Virus record (IMG/VR): IMGVR_UViG_3300022929_000029
Coordinates: 1 to 57,282 of that record
Source of the DNA: a virus
DNA length: 57,282 nucleotides
Direction: 5' to 3' (one strand)
Part shown: in pieces, positions 48,389-54,555 of the stretch
How positions within the stretch are numbered: the first letter of the stretch is position 1
Layout: every line of letters starts with the position of its first letter
Made by a program: the position numbers and the translations under genes
Notes under the pieces: model-generated
Told to the model about the DNA's origin: nothing
The model's database searches: none
Seen by the model: the letters and a program-made list of their open reading frames with translations, nothing else

Positions 48389-48402
48389 GAGGTTATGAAA
48401 TG
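48381..48402 (+). repeat. Duplicated 22-bp translation start cassette, copy 2
   Basis: An exact copy of 48193-48214, overlapping the end of the 58-residue gene and giving the start of the next one. The two genes it serves are not alike, so only the start region is shared. Confidence 0.8.
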
Positions 48403-48555
48403 CAAATGAAACTCGATATGATGGATGAAGATTTGATAGACATGCTAGACGATACAAGTGTGTTGACATTGGATGAACTATCTGTTATGTCAGGTAGATC
48501 AGTTGGTGAATTAATTGAAATGAAAAGAGAGATGCAAAACAATGAAACGTATTGA
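48400..48555 (+). CDS. Hypothetical small acidic protein
   Basis: 51 residues, acidic and Met-rich (MQMKLDMMDEDLIDMLDDTS at the start), helical, with the duplicated strong start cassette. The C-terminal part (LDELSVMSGRSVGELIEMKR) is like a small helix-turn-helix segment. No firm assignment. Confidence 0.55.
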   Translation: MQMKLDMMDEDLIDMLDDTSVLTLDELSVMSGRSVGELIEMKREMQNNETY

Positions 48556-48730
48556 TACTCAAACGCCACATGGTCACACAACAGTATTGCCAAAGGATCA
48601 ATTCCTCATGCTGATGTATGACCTCGCAGAAGAAATGTGCCACATGGACAAACAAGATCGTGAACCTGAATGGCATGTTGATGAGGCAGAAGAAATGTTA
48701 ATTCGTAATGGTATCTTGAAAGGTGAATAA
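48542..48730 (+). CDS. Hypothetical early protein
   Basis: 62 residues, overlapping the previous gene by 14 nt, with AGAGAG upstream. His-rich start (TPHGHTTVLP), then an acidic helical body (EPEWHVDEAEEMLIRNGILK). No family is recognised. Confidence 0.5.
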   Translation: MKRIDTQTPHGHTTVLPKDQFLMLMYDLAEEMCHMDKQDREPEWHVDEAEEMLIRNGILKGE

Positions 48731-48731
48731 A

Positions 48732-49106
48732 ATGGATAGAACAACAGCAAAAATTCTTCGTGAAAAACTAAACAACTTATTTGCCGAACATGGCATTGAA
48801 GGTTTTGAAATTGACGTAGGCAACGCAAGCTATGATGACACACAAATTACATTCAAGGTGCAAATCAAAGAGACTGGTGCGCCATCAAAAGAGGAAAAAG
48901 ACCTCGAAAAATACGCAGGTTTGTATGACCTAGACACTAGTAAGATTGCAACCGTTAGGGGTGACAAGTACAGCCTTGTGGGCTTCAATTCAAGAGCAAG
49001 GAAACAACCATTTATAATTCAGAAGCTGGGCATAGGTGGATCAAATAACAAATATAAGATAACAGAAGACCAAGCTAAAAGATTTTTCGGAAAGGATGTT
49101 GCGTAA
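48732..49106 (+). CDS. Hypothetical early protein
   Basis: 124 residues from the ATG at 48732 with AAGGTGA upstream. The first 60 residues are an alpha-beta unit (FAEHGIEGFEIDVGNASYDD). The C-terminal half is basic, with KYSLVGFNSRARKQPFIIQK and ITEDQAKRFFGK. It looks like a small nucleic-acid-binding protein, but no motif is diagnostic. Confidence 0.6.
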   Translation: MDRTTAKILREKLNNLFAEHGIEGFEIDVGNASYDDTQITFKVQIKETGAPSKEEKDLEKYAGLYDLDTSKIATVRGDKYSLVGFNSRARKQPFIIQKLGIGGSNNKYKITEDQAKRFFGKDVA

Positions 49107-49222
49107 TGAATGACGAAGATGGTTTTGAATTTGAAGGGGTTTGGATTACTGATAGATACAAATCCCCATGTGGTAGGTTTGACCTGACAGAAGAACAATC
49201 AAAAGAATTGTATGGAGAATAA
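49106..49222 (+). CDS. Hypothetical 38-residue acidic protein
   Basis: A TAATG junction with the previous gene. Acidic sequence (MNDEDGFEFEGVWITDRYKS at the start) ending QSKELYGE. Short, but coupled on both sides (3 nt before the methyltransferase start). Its function is unknown. Confidence 0.45.
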   Translation: MNDEDGFEFEGVWITDRYKSPCGRFDLTEEQSKELYGE

Positions 49223-49225
49223 ACA

Positions 49226-50332
49226 ATGAATGTACTATCACTGTTCGATGGAATGTCTTGTGGTCAGATTGCACTAGATAAGCTAGGCATAAAGCCTAAC
49301 CACTATTTTGCAGCCGAAGTGGACAAGTACGCCATCCAAGTAACAAAGGTTAACTATCCAAACACAATTCACCTTGGTGATGTGAGGGATGTTATGTGGC
49401 CTGAGACATTTGAAGGCATCAAGATTGATCTATTGATCGGCGGTAGTCCATGCCAAGGATTTAGCTTTGCTGGCAAGCAATTAAATTTTGACGATCCCAG
49501 AAGCAAACTATTCTGGGAATATGTACGCCTACTAAAAGAATGTAAGCCTAAATATTTCCTGCTTGAGAATGTACGAATGAAACAAGAAAGCATGGACGTG
49601 ATCACTGAGGCACTAGGTGTCGAGCCTGTCTTTATCAATAGCAGTCTTGTGTCTGCACAGAACCGACAACGATACTACTGGACAAACATTCCATTCGATG
49701 GCTTACCAGAGGACAAAGGTATTATGTTGCGTGACATACTAGAGGATGGTGTTACAGATAGAGACAAGGCGCACTGTATTGATGCTAACTATTTCAAGGG
49801 TGGAAATCTCAAATCATACTTTGAGAAACATAGGCGGCAACTTGTGTTTGATTTTGACCTAAAGAAATCTGGCCTTATTCAAGTTGGGGAGACAGAAGAG
49901 TACCAGCATTATAACAACAGCCAGATCAAACGTGTGTATCATCCTGAAGGCAAGGCACCTACGTTGCTTGTCAATCAAGGTGGCAATCGTGAGCCAAAGG
50001 TTGCCACGCATGACCCAAAGGGTGGACGCATAGTGAACCGTAGGCTGGACGAAAATGGTACACGCAAAGACTACGACAAGAGCATACCATTACAGCCTCG
50101 TGTCGAGGTGAGAGAGGACAGCAAAACAAACTGCTTATCGACAGTATACAAAGACAGTGTAGTTGTCGAAGACATGACATGGCGTAAGCTGACACCTCTT
50201 GAGTGTGAGCGACTGCAGACTGTACCTGATGGGTACACTGCACACGTCAGCAATACACAACGATACAAAATGCTGGGCAATGGTTGGACAGTGGATGTTA
50301 TCACACACATCATGAAAGGAATGGAACTATGA
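49226..50332 (+). CDS. C5-cytosine DNA methyltransferase
   Basis: 368 residues, a complete set of motifs: I FDGMSCG (7-13), IV GGSPCQGFSFAG with catalytic C76, VI FLLENVR, VIII SAQNRQRYYW, IX RKLTPLECERLQTVPDGY, X MLGNGWTVDVI. It transfers a methyl group from SAM to C5 of cytosine. The target-recognition region lies between motifs VIII and IX (about 160-310). No restriction enzyme gene is nearby, so this is an orphan enzyme that probably protects the phage from host restriction or alters regulation. Confidence 0.95.
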   Translation: MNVLSLFDGMSCGQIALDKLGIKPNHYFAAEVDKYAIQVTKVNYPNTIHLGDVRDVMWPETFEGIKIDLLIGGSPCQGFSFAGKQLNFDDPRSKLFWEYVRLLKECKPKYFLLENVRMKQESMDVITEALGVEPVFINSSLVSAQNRQRYYWTNIPFDGLPEDKGIMLRDILEDGVTDRDKAHCIDANYFKGGNLKSYFEKHRRQLVFDFDLKKSGLIQVGETEEYQHYNNSQIKRVYHPEGKAPTLLVNQGGNREPKVATHDPKGGRIVNRRLDENGTRKDYDKSIPLQPRVEVREDSKTNCLSTVYKDSVVVEDMTWRKLTPLECERLQTVPDGYTAHVSNTQRYKMLGNGWTVDVITHIMKGMEL

Positions 50333-50733
50333 GTATTCAAATTAGTCAGAAGATGTTAAACAGAATTGACAGGATCAATGAGCGTGATGGTACAAGCTGG
50401 AAGATCATGGCGGTGCGTGTTAACAGTGAATGGGAAGCACCAGCCCATGTTAATCCTTGGGATGTAGTAAAGGAAGGTGATGTAGGGTTAGGACGTTTTA
50501 GATTTTTTGAATATAAGAAACTAAAAAGACCATTCAAGGGTAACGTCTTTGGTATTACATGTGGCAGCCTTTATACATCTGTATCTTACAAGCGTCACGT
50601 TTGGAAGTTTAAGGTTTCAAAGTTTCATAGCACAAGACAGGTAACTAAGTTTATGATCGAAGGAATGGAGGATAACAAAACATATTCTCGTAAGGAAATG
50701 AATGAGTTACTGCATACTATGGAGAGGTCATGA
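50329..50733 (+). CDS. Hypothetical early protein
   Basis: 134 residues from the ATG at 50329, chosen for its ATGA overlap with the methyltransferase stop and AAAGGA upstream. Basic, with FRFFEYKKLKRPFKGNVFGI and a C-terminal helix. It could be a partner of the methyltransferase by position only. Confidence 0.55.
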   Translation: MSIQISQKMLNRIDRINERDGTSWKIMAVRVNSEWEAPAHVNPWDVVKEGDVGLGRFRFFEYKKLKRPFKGNVFGITCGSLYTSVSYKRHVWKFKVSKFHSTRQVTKFMIEGMEDNKTYSRKEMNELLHTMERS

Positions 50734-50885
50734 AATACATGGAAGAACTACCACTTGACCATGAGCCTAGCCTTGATCATTGGGCTAAGTGTTTAGCTGA
50801 TGATGACATAGCTACAGGCTACCATACTAATTGGGATTATGCCTATGAACAGGCATGGTATTGTATAGAAGGGATTTTAGAATGA
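50730..50885 (+). CDS. Hypothetical 51-residue protein
   Basis: Overlaps both neighbours by 4 nt (ATGA), with GGAGAGG upstream. Acidic and aromatic (LDHWAKCLADDDIATGYHTN, then WDYAYEQAWYCIEG). Coupling and ribosome site support it. Its function is unknown. Confidence 0.5.
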   Translation: MKYMEELPLDHEPSLDHWAKCLADDDIATGYHTNWDYAYEQAWYCIEGILE

Positions 50886-51067
50886 AGACGATAGAGGAAC
50901 ACATGGAAGCACCAACAAAAGAAATCCTGGATCAGAAGATCACAAGTTACTTCAACAGTTACCCTCGACTAGGATATGACACAAGAATTATCAATGAAGG
51001 GGTTGACAAACGTGATGGTTCTGATGTATACACAGTGATCATTTCAAGACAAACATCGTGTGATTAG
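50882..51067 (+). CDS. Hypothetical early protein
   Basis: 61 residues from the ATG at 50882 (ATGA overlap with the previous gene). An N-terminal helix is followed by a beta end (DVYTVIISRQTS). No family is recognised. Confidence 0.5.
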   Translation: MKTIEEHMEAPTKEILDQKITSYFNSYPRLGYDTRIINEGVDKRDGSDVYTVIISRQTSCD

Positions 51068-51078
51068 GAGACACAGAC

Positions 51079-51405
51079 ATGGATATTAATAGTAAAGTAT
51101 TTGATGCACCTCGTGAACAAATCCAAGAGGCACTAGGGTTGTTACCTAGATGGGTGATGGAGTATAATTTACGAGAGAAGGATGACTTGGTAGGACATAT
51201 GCAGGACAGCTACGGCTTCGGTGAACTGTACAAGTTTGGTGGCTATGTGACTGAGGATGGAAACTATTGCAGCGAACATGAAGATGACGATGACCTTCCT
51301 TGGATTGCCAAGATGAAGACAAAGGATGGTGACGTATACTTCTATGAGTACGCAATCACTGCACTGCCTACGCCTGACGGTTACTACATTACAAGGATGG
51401 ATTGA
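51079..51405 (+). CDS. Hypothetical acidic early protein
   Basis: 108 residues with TAGGAG upstream. Acidic, with a Trp/Tyr-rich core (LLPRWVMEYNLREKDDLVGH) and HEDDDDLPW. Strong negative charge and small size are common in DNA-mimic antirestriction or inhibitor proteins, but nothing specific shows that here. Confidence 0.55.
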   Translation: MDINSKVFDAPREQIQEALGLLPRWVMEYNLREKDDLVGHMQDSYGFGELYKFGGYVTEDGNYCSEHEDDDDLPWIAKMKTKDGDVYFYEYAITALPTPDGYYITRMD

Positions 51406-51406
51406 T

Positions 51407-51553
51407 ATGCCTAAAACAACAGTAACAATTTACCTAGAGTTCGATGACATTGGACATGAAGAAGACGCATTGAAGGAATCAATCCATCAATACCTTACGG
51501 ATCTGATTGATGATGATTCCTTAGTGTACTACATCAACGAAGAAATGAGGTGA
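51407..51553 (+). CDS. Hypothetical 48-residue acidic protein
   Basis: ATG 1 nt after the previous stop with AAGGAT upstream. Beta-alpha text (TTVTIYLEFDDIGHEEDALK) and an acidic middle. Its function is unknown. Confidence 0.5.
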   Translation: MPKTTVTIYLEFDDIGHEEDALKESIHQYLTDLIDDDSLVYYINEEMR

Positions 51554-51556
51554 GCC

Positions 51557-51835
51557 ATGCCTAAGTTAGATTTAACACCTGCGAATACACCTGATGAGTT
51601 AGAAGGTTTGATTGAATATGCTTCAGGGTTAGCACTGGAAGACAGGATGAATGATCCAGAAGGAACCCATCCATTTGATAAGTTTGTGCGACAGTATGAG
51701 GATGAGTTAGTTGTTGCTGAACTTTTAGATAAACTAAAGGTTCAAGCTATGAACAGACTTGCACCTTCCTTTGTGGAGTGGCAGCAAAACCAACGGTCAA
51801 AGTTTAAACCTTCAAAGATGTTTCCAAAGGAGTGA
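51557..51835 (+). CDS. Hypothetical early protein
   Basis: 92 residues with GAGGTGA upstream. Helical and acidic; the end (SFVEWQQNQRSKFKPSKMFP) is basic. It lies directly before the ArfA-like gene. No family is recognised. Confidence 0.55.
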   Translation: MPKLDLTPANTPDELEGLIEYASGLALEDRMNDPEGTHPFDKFVRQYEDELVVAELLDKLKVQAMNRLAPSFVEWQQNQRSKFKPSKMFPKE

Positions 51836-51838
51836 GAA

Positions 51839-51994
51839 ATGAAACGCATTAGCCCTATCAATCCTATCGCTAGAGCAGTTGCCCTATCAAGGCGTAGAGC
51901 TAGTGTCGTGCCACCTAAGAAGGGTAAGGGTTCTTTCAACAGGAAGAAACTCCCACCCGTTATAGAGGACTATAAAGGCTACAAAGGTAATTAA
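51839..51994 (+). CDS. ArfA-like alternative ribosome-rescue peptide
   Basis: 51 residues with AAAGGAG upstream of the ATG at 51839. A gapless 29-residue comparison with E. coli ArfA pairs NPIARAV with ArfA NAIEALL, and KKGKGSFNRK with ArfA KKGKGSYMRK. ArfA enters ribosomes stalled on broken mRNA and recruits RF2. The basic KKGKGS-x2-RK end is the part that sits in the empty mRNA channel. A phage copy could keep translation going when mRNA is degraded or tmRNA is limiting. It ends 10 residues after the match region, as truncated active ArfA does. Confidence 0.6.
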   Translation: MKRISPINPIARAVALSRRRASVVPPKKGKGSFNRKKLPPVIEDYKGYKGN

Positions 51995-52074
51995 TATTAT
52001 CTTTTATTATCTTCTTTCTTTCTCTAAAGAGGATTATACACCTGGAAAATTTTTATGTCAAGGAGAAAAATAAA

Positions 52075-52103
52075 TTGACATACTGGATTATGTATTGTAT
52101 GAT
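52075..52103 (+). promoter_or_regulatory. Near-consensus promoter inside the early arm
   Basis: TTGACA (52075-52080), 17 bp, then TATGAT (52098-52103), 11 of 12 consensus positions, in the 180-bp gap after the ArfA-like gene. TGTCAA at 52056-52061 makes an inverted repeat with the -35 (13 bp between), echoing the control-region palindromes. It would boost the genes leading to MazG and the primase-helicase. Confidence 0.65.
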
Positions 52104-52161
52104 GCTATTTATGTTGGTGTTCGCTATATTAGGAACGCTAAGTTTAATTTTTGTCAGGTAA
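52075..52161 (+). CDS. Possible 28-residue membrane micropeptide
   Basis: AGGAG at 52061-52065 precedes a TTG that opens a frame for a hydrophobic peptide (TYWIMYCMMLFMLVFAILGT...). The same bases form a strong promoter, so the frame may be accidental. The good ribosome site upstream of a non-ATG start is the reason to note it. Confidence 0.25.
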   Translation: MTYWIMYCMMLFMLVFAILGTLSLIFVR

Positions 52162-52176
52162 AGAAAGGATACTGTC

Positions 52177-52374
52177 ATGACAAAAAAAAGAAAATATAAT
52201 AATCACTATGAAATATCTGCAACCGATCTTGACTATGTAGAGACAGTCGCAGCCGTATCTGCAAACGAAATCGACATTGATGAAATCAATTCCTTCCTCA
52301 ATGATACTGAAGATTACTTAAAAGATTTCGATGAGATAAACAAACATCAATTAAAAAAGGAACTAGGACTATGA
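52177..52374 (+). CDS. Hypothetical acidic early protein
   Basis: 65 residues with AAAGGA upstream. Basic first residues (MTKKRKYNNHYE), then an acidic helix (EIDIDEINSFLNDTEDYLKD). Coupled to the next gene by ATGA. Its function is unknown. Confidence 0.55.
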   Translation: MTKKRKYNNHYEISATDLDYVETVAAVSANEIDIDEINSFLNDTEDYLKDFDEINKHQLKKELGL

Positions 52375-52553
52375 CTGTCAACCTATGGGAAAAAGATCGC
52401 AAGCGTTTGTTTAGGGATTTGTACCAGCAATACCTTGACGAAGGATATGATGCGAAGGAAGCAAAGAAACTTGCCAAGGAAGAAGCGGAAGATATCATGG
52501 CAGATACAAATGACTATGTTGATAGTATAAACAAGGCGTTATGGGATGAGTAA
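52371..52553 (+). CDS. Hypothetical helical early protein
   Basis: 60 residues, helical, highly charged (DRKRLFRDLYQQYLDEGYDA, then AKKLAKEEAEDIM). Overlaps both neighbours by 4-8 nt. No family is recognised. Confidence 0.55.
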   Translation: MTVNLWEKDRKRLFRDLYQQYLDEGYDAKEAKKLAKEEAEDIMADTNDYVDSINKALWDE

Positions 52554-52692
52554 AGTTATTACAGAAAAAGAAATACTCATGCATAATATTCATGAGCTGC
52601 AGAAGAGCTTGCAGGATGCATACATTCGTATTGCAGAACTGCACGAGAACCTAGAAAAATGTTTAGCTGAAAAGGATAAACAACATGGCTAA
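52546..52692 (+). CDS. Small coiled-coil protein
   Basis: 48 residues, one continuous heptad-type helix (ILMHNIHELQKSLQDAYIRI, then AELHENLEKCLAEK). Overlaps the genes on both sides by 8 nt. Possibly an oligomerising adaptor or inhibitor peptide. Confidence 0.5.
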   Translation: MSKVITEKEILMHNIHELQKSLQDAYIRIAELHENLEKCLAEKDKQHG

Positions 52693-52972
52693 GAAATATG
52701 AGAACATGTCGAGTGATGAACGCATGGCCTATTGGGAAAAGAAACGTGAGCAAGAAAAGAAAATCAAACAGAAGCACGTTGATCTTCTTGAGCCTTCACA
52801 GTTGAAAGCATTAAAGGACATGGACAAGTTACTTACTTCTGTGTTACGAACTGCAATGTACAATGACATGGGTGGCATGAGAATGGTGTCAATGGTTGAG
52901 ATGCAAGACCTAGAAGAAGCACATAGCTTAGTTAAGTTCAAGTTTAATTTAGGAGATGAAGATGACAGTTAA
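52685..52972 (+). CDS. Hypothetical early protein
   Basis: 95 residues with AAAGGA upstream. Basic coiled N-terminus (ERMAYWEKKREQEKKIKQKH), helical middle, acidic end (NLGDEDDS). Unknown function. Confidence 0.55.
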   Translation: MAKKYENMSSDERMAYWEKKREQEKKIKQKHVDLLEPSQLKALKDMDKLLTSVLRTAMYNDMGGMRMVSMVEMQDLEEAHSLVKFKFNLGDEDDS

Positions 52973-53159
52973 GGTAATGAATAAGATGGAAGACTTCAAG
53001 AAAGTTAAGAGTGCAATTGACAAAGCTATCAGCGCATCAAACACTTTGACCTTGACAGAAAGTAAATTACTTGATAACATTCACGAGAGTTTAGAGAAAG
53101 CACATAGTGGTATCAGTAGGTTTATTAAAATTGTAGAACGCAAGGGAGATTATAACTAA
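52962..53159 (+). CDS. Hypothetical helical early protein
   Basis: 65 residues from the ATG at 52962 with AGGAGATGAAG directly upstream; an earlier ATG lies inside that site. Helical (DFKKVKSAIDKAISASNTLT). TAATG junction with the next gene. Unknown function. Confidence 0.5.
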   Translation: MTVKVMNKMEDFKKVKSAIDKAISASNTLTLTESKLLDNIHESLEKAHSGISRFIKIVERKGDYN

Positions 53160-53368
53160 TGTTATTACATGAGTTCTATAGTGATGAAGATTGCTCTAGG
53201 GGTGGTGGCTCCTATAGAAAAGCAAGCATCTTCAAAGAGCCTGATGGTTCGTATACTATAGTAAAGATACAAGACGCAGCCATCATTGAAGAACTTAATC
53301 TGGCTGGTCACTCAGAACAGTACATGGAAAACATGGCAGAAGATTGGGTCATGGGTGTGAAGAGATGA
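53159..53368 (+). CDS. Hypothetical early protein
   Basis: 69 residues, TAATG start. Acidic, with a Gly-rich turn (EDCSRGGGSYRKASIFKEPD). ATGA junction to the next gene. No family is recognised. Confidence 0.5.
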   Translation: MLLHEFYSDEDCSRGGGSYRKASIFKEPDGSYTIVKIQDAAIIEELNLAGHSEQYMENMAEDWVMGVKR

Positions 53369-53577
53369 AAAGATATAAGGTATTCAAAGCATGGTATGAA
53401 CTATCTGAACAACTCAAGGCATCTGAAATTCCAGGAAGAGACTTCAGAGGATCAAAAGAATATCACATTGAAACATACCGTAACAATAAACTAACTGGTT
53501 TCTTTACAAGACCTACACACAAAGAAGCAAAACAGTTTGCAAGAGAATGGATGGAACCTGATTATGTCGGACGATGA
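53365..53577 (+). CDS. Hypothetical early protein
   Basis: 70 residues from the ATG at 53365 (ATGA junction). Basic with aromatic residues (RYKVFKAWYELSEQLK, then GFFTRPTHKEAKQFAREWME). Unknown function. Confidence 0.5.
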   Translation: MKRYKVFKAWYELSEQLKASEIPGRDFRGSKEYHIETYRNNKLTGFFTRPTHKEAKQFAREWMEPDYVGR

Positions 53578-53812
53578 AAATAAAATTATCAATCTTTTCA
53601 GTGTAGTAGATGACAATAATGAAAGAGAGATTGATCGTAGTGTAGAGGAAGCATTCAGTAAGGCACTAGAACAGGACATTAGAGATGTAATGATTCTTGG
53701 GTGGACAAAAGACGATCAGTTGTTTATGAGCCTTGCAGTCAATGACGCACCTGACATGATCTTTATGCTTGAACTTGTCAAGAAGGAGATACTAGATGCA
53801 TCAAGATCATAA
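53564..53812 (+). CDS. Conserved phage early protein
   Basis: 82 residues from the ATG at 53564. Acidic, with the block SKALEQDIRDVMILGWTKDD followed by MSLAVNDAPDMIFMLELVKK, a type I recall from several marine phages without a known function. Overlaps both neighbours by 14-17 nt. Confidence 0.55.
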   Translation: MSDDENKIINLFSVVDDNNEREIDRSVEEAFSKALEQDIRDVMILGWTKDDQLFMSLAVNDAPDMIFMLELVKKEILDASRS

Positions 53813-54002
53813 GATTTATTTTGAAACAGCAGAGAAAGTATCAGTCATTGAAGGTGTGGACAACATCAAAGAGTTCATGGAAGACAGAGCATACCTAGCC
53901 AAGGCTATGGGATACGATGCCATCATTGTAAATGATATGCTACAAATCTTTGATGATGGTGAACTATACGGAACTTACTTTCAACACAAGCATATGAACT
54001 AG
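53796..54002 (+). CDS. Hypothetical early protein
   Basis: 68 residues, AAGGAG upstream. Alpha-beta text (KVSVIEGVDNIKEFMEDRAY, then MLQIFDDGELYGTYF). Unknown function. Confidence 0.5.
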   Translation: MHQDHKIYFETAEKVSVIEGVDNIKEFMEDRAYLAKAMGYDAIIVNDMLQIFDDGELYGTYFQHKHMN

Positions 54003-54013
54003 GAGAAAATAAA

Positions 54014-54331
54014 ATGGACATGAATGATTATCAAAAGTTGGCTATGAAAACTGCTATCTTTCCAAGCGACATGGGTGTATACTATGCCACCCTTGGTTTA
54101 GCTGGTGAGGCAGGTGAGATTGCTAACAAGGTTAAGAAGTTCATTCGTGATGGTCACTCAGTTGAGAAAGAAAAAGAACTCATTAGTGAACTTGGTGATG
54201 TACTTTGGTATGTGGCTGCAGTGGCAGATGTAATTGGTGTAAGCCTTGAGGAAGTAGCAAAAGATAATATGTACAAGCTGGCAGAGCGTCAGCGCAAGGG
54301 AACACTACAAGGTTCGGGAGATAATAGGTAA
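54014..54331 (+). CDS. mazG: MazG-like nucleotide pyrophosphohydrolase
   Basis: 105 residues, one MazG domain. The metal-binding acidic pattern is visible: LAGEAGEIANKVKK (first E pair) and ELGDVLWYVAAVAD (second E/D pair). MazG enzymes hydrolyse NTPs or dNTPs and possibly ppGpp. In marine phages they are thought to clear unusual nucleotides or shift the host starvation state. TAGGAG upstream, TAATG junction to the next gene. Confidence 0.88.
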   Translation: MDMNDYQKLAMKTAIFPSDMGVYYATLGLAGEAGEIANKVKKFIRDGHSVEKEKELISELGDVLWYVAAVADVIGVSLEEVAKDNMYKLAERQRKGTLQGSGDNR

Positions 54332-54555
54332 TGTATAAGTGTCCAGAATGTAATGGCTCATCTATGGTATTGGATAGTGAGGACTTTTATAAAGTCAGTG
54401 ACACATTAGTTAAATGTGTACATACAATGTACTGTCCAGAATGTGGCTGCGATGGGCAACTAGAAGAAGAAATATTTGATCCTAAAGACGAAGACTTAAC
54501 TATGGAATACTTCTTTCCAAATGAAGGAGCAAGTGATAATGATGACGGATCGTAA
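54331..54555 (+). CDS. Zinc-ribbon protein
   Basis: 74 residues. CPEC at residues 4-7 and CPECGC at about 35-40 make a CxxC...CxxC zinc ribbon, followed by an acidic tail (EEEIFDPKDEDLTMEYFF). It resembles small transcription or primase accessory zinc proteins. It overlaps the primase-helicase start by 17 nt, suggesting joint work. Confidence 0.65.
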   Translation: MYKCPECNGSSMVLDSEDFYKVSDTLVKCVHTMYCPECGCDGQLEEEIFDPKDEDLTMEYFFPNEGASDNDDGS

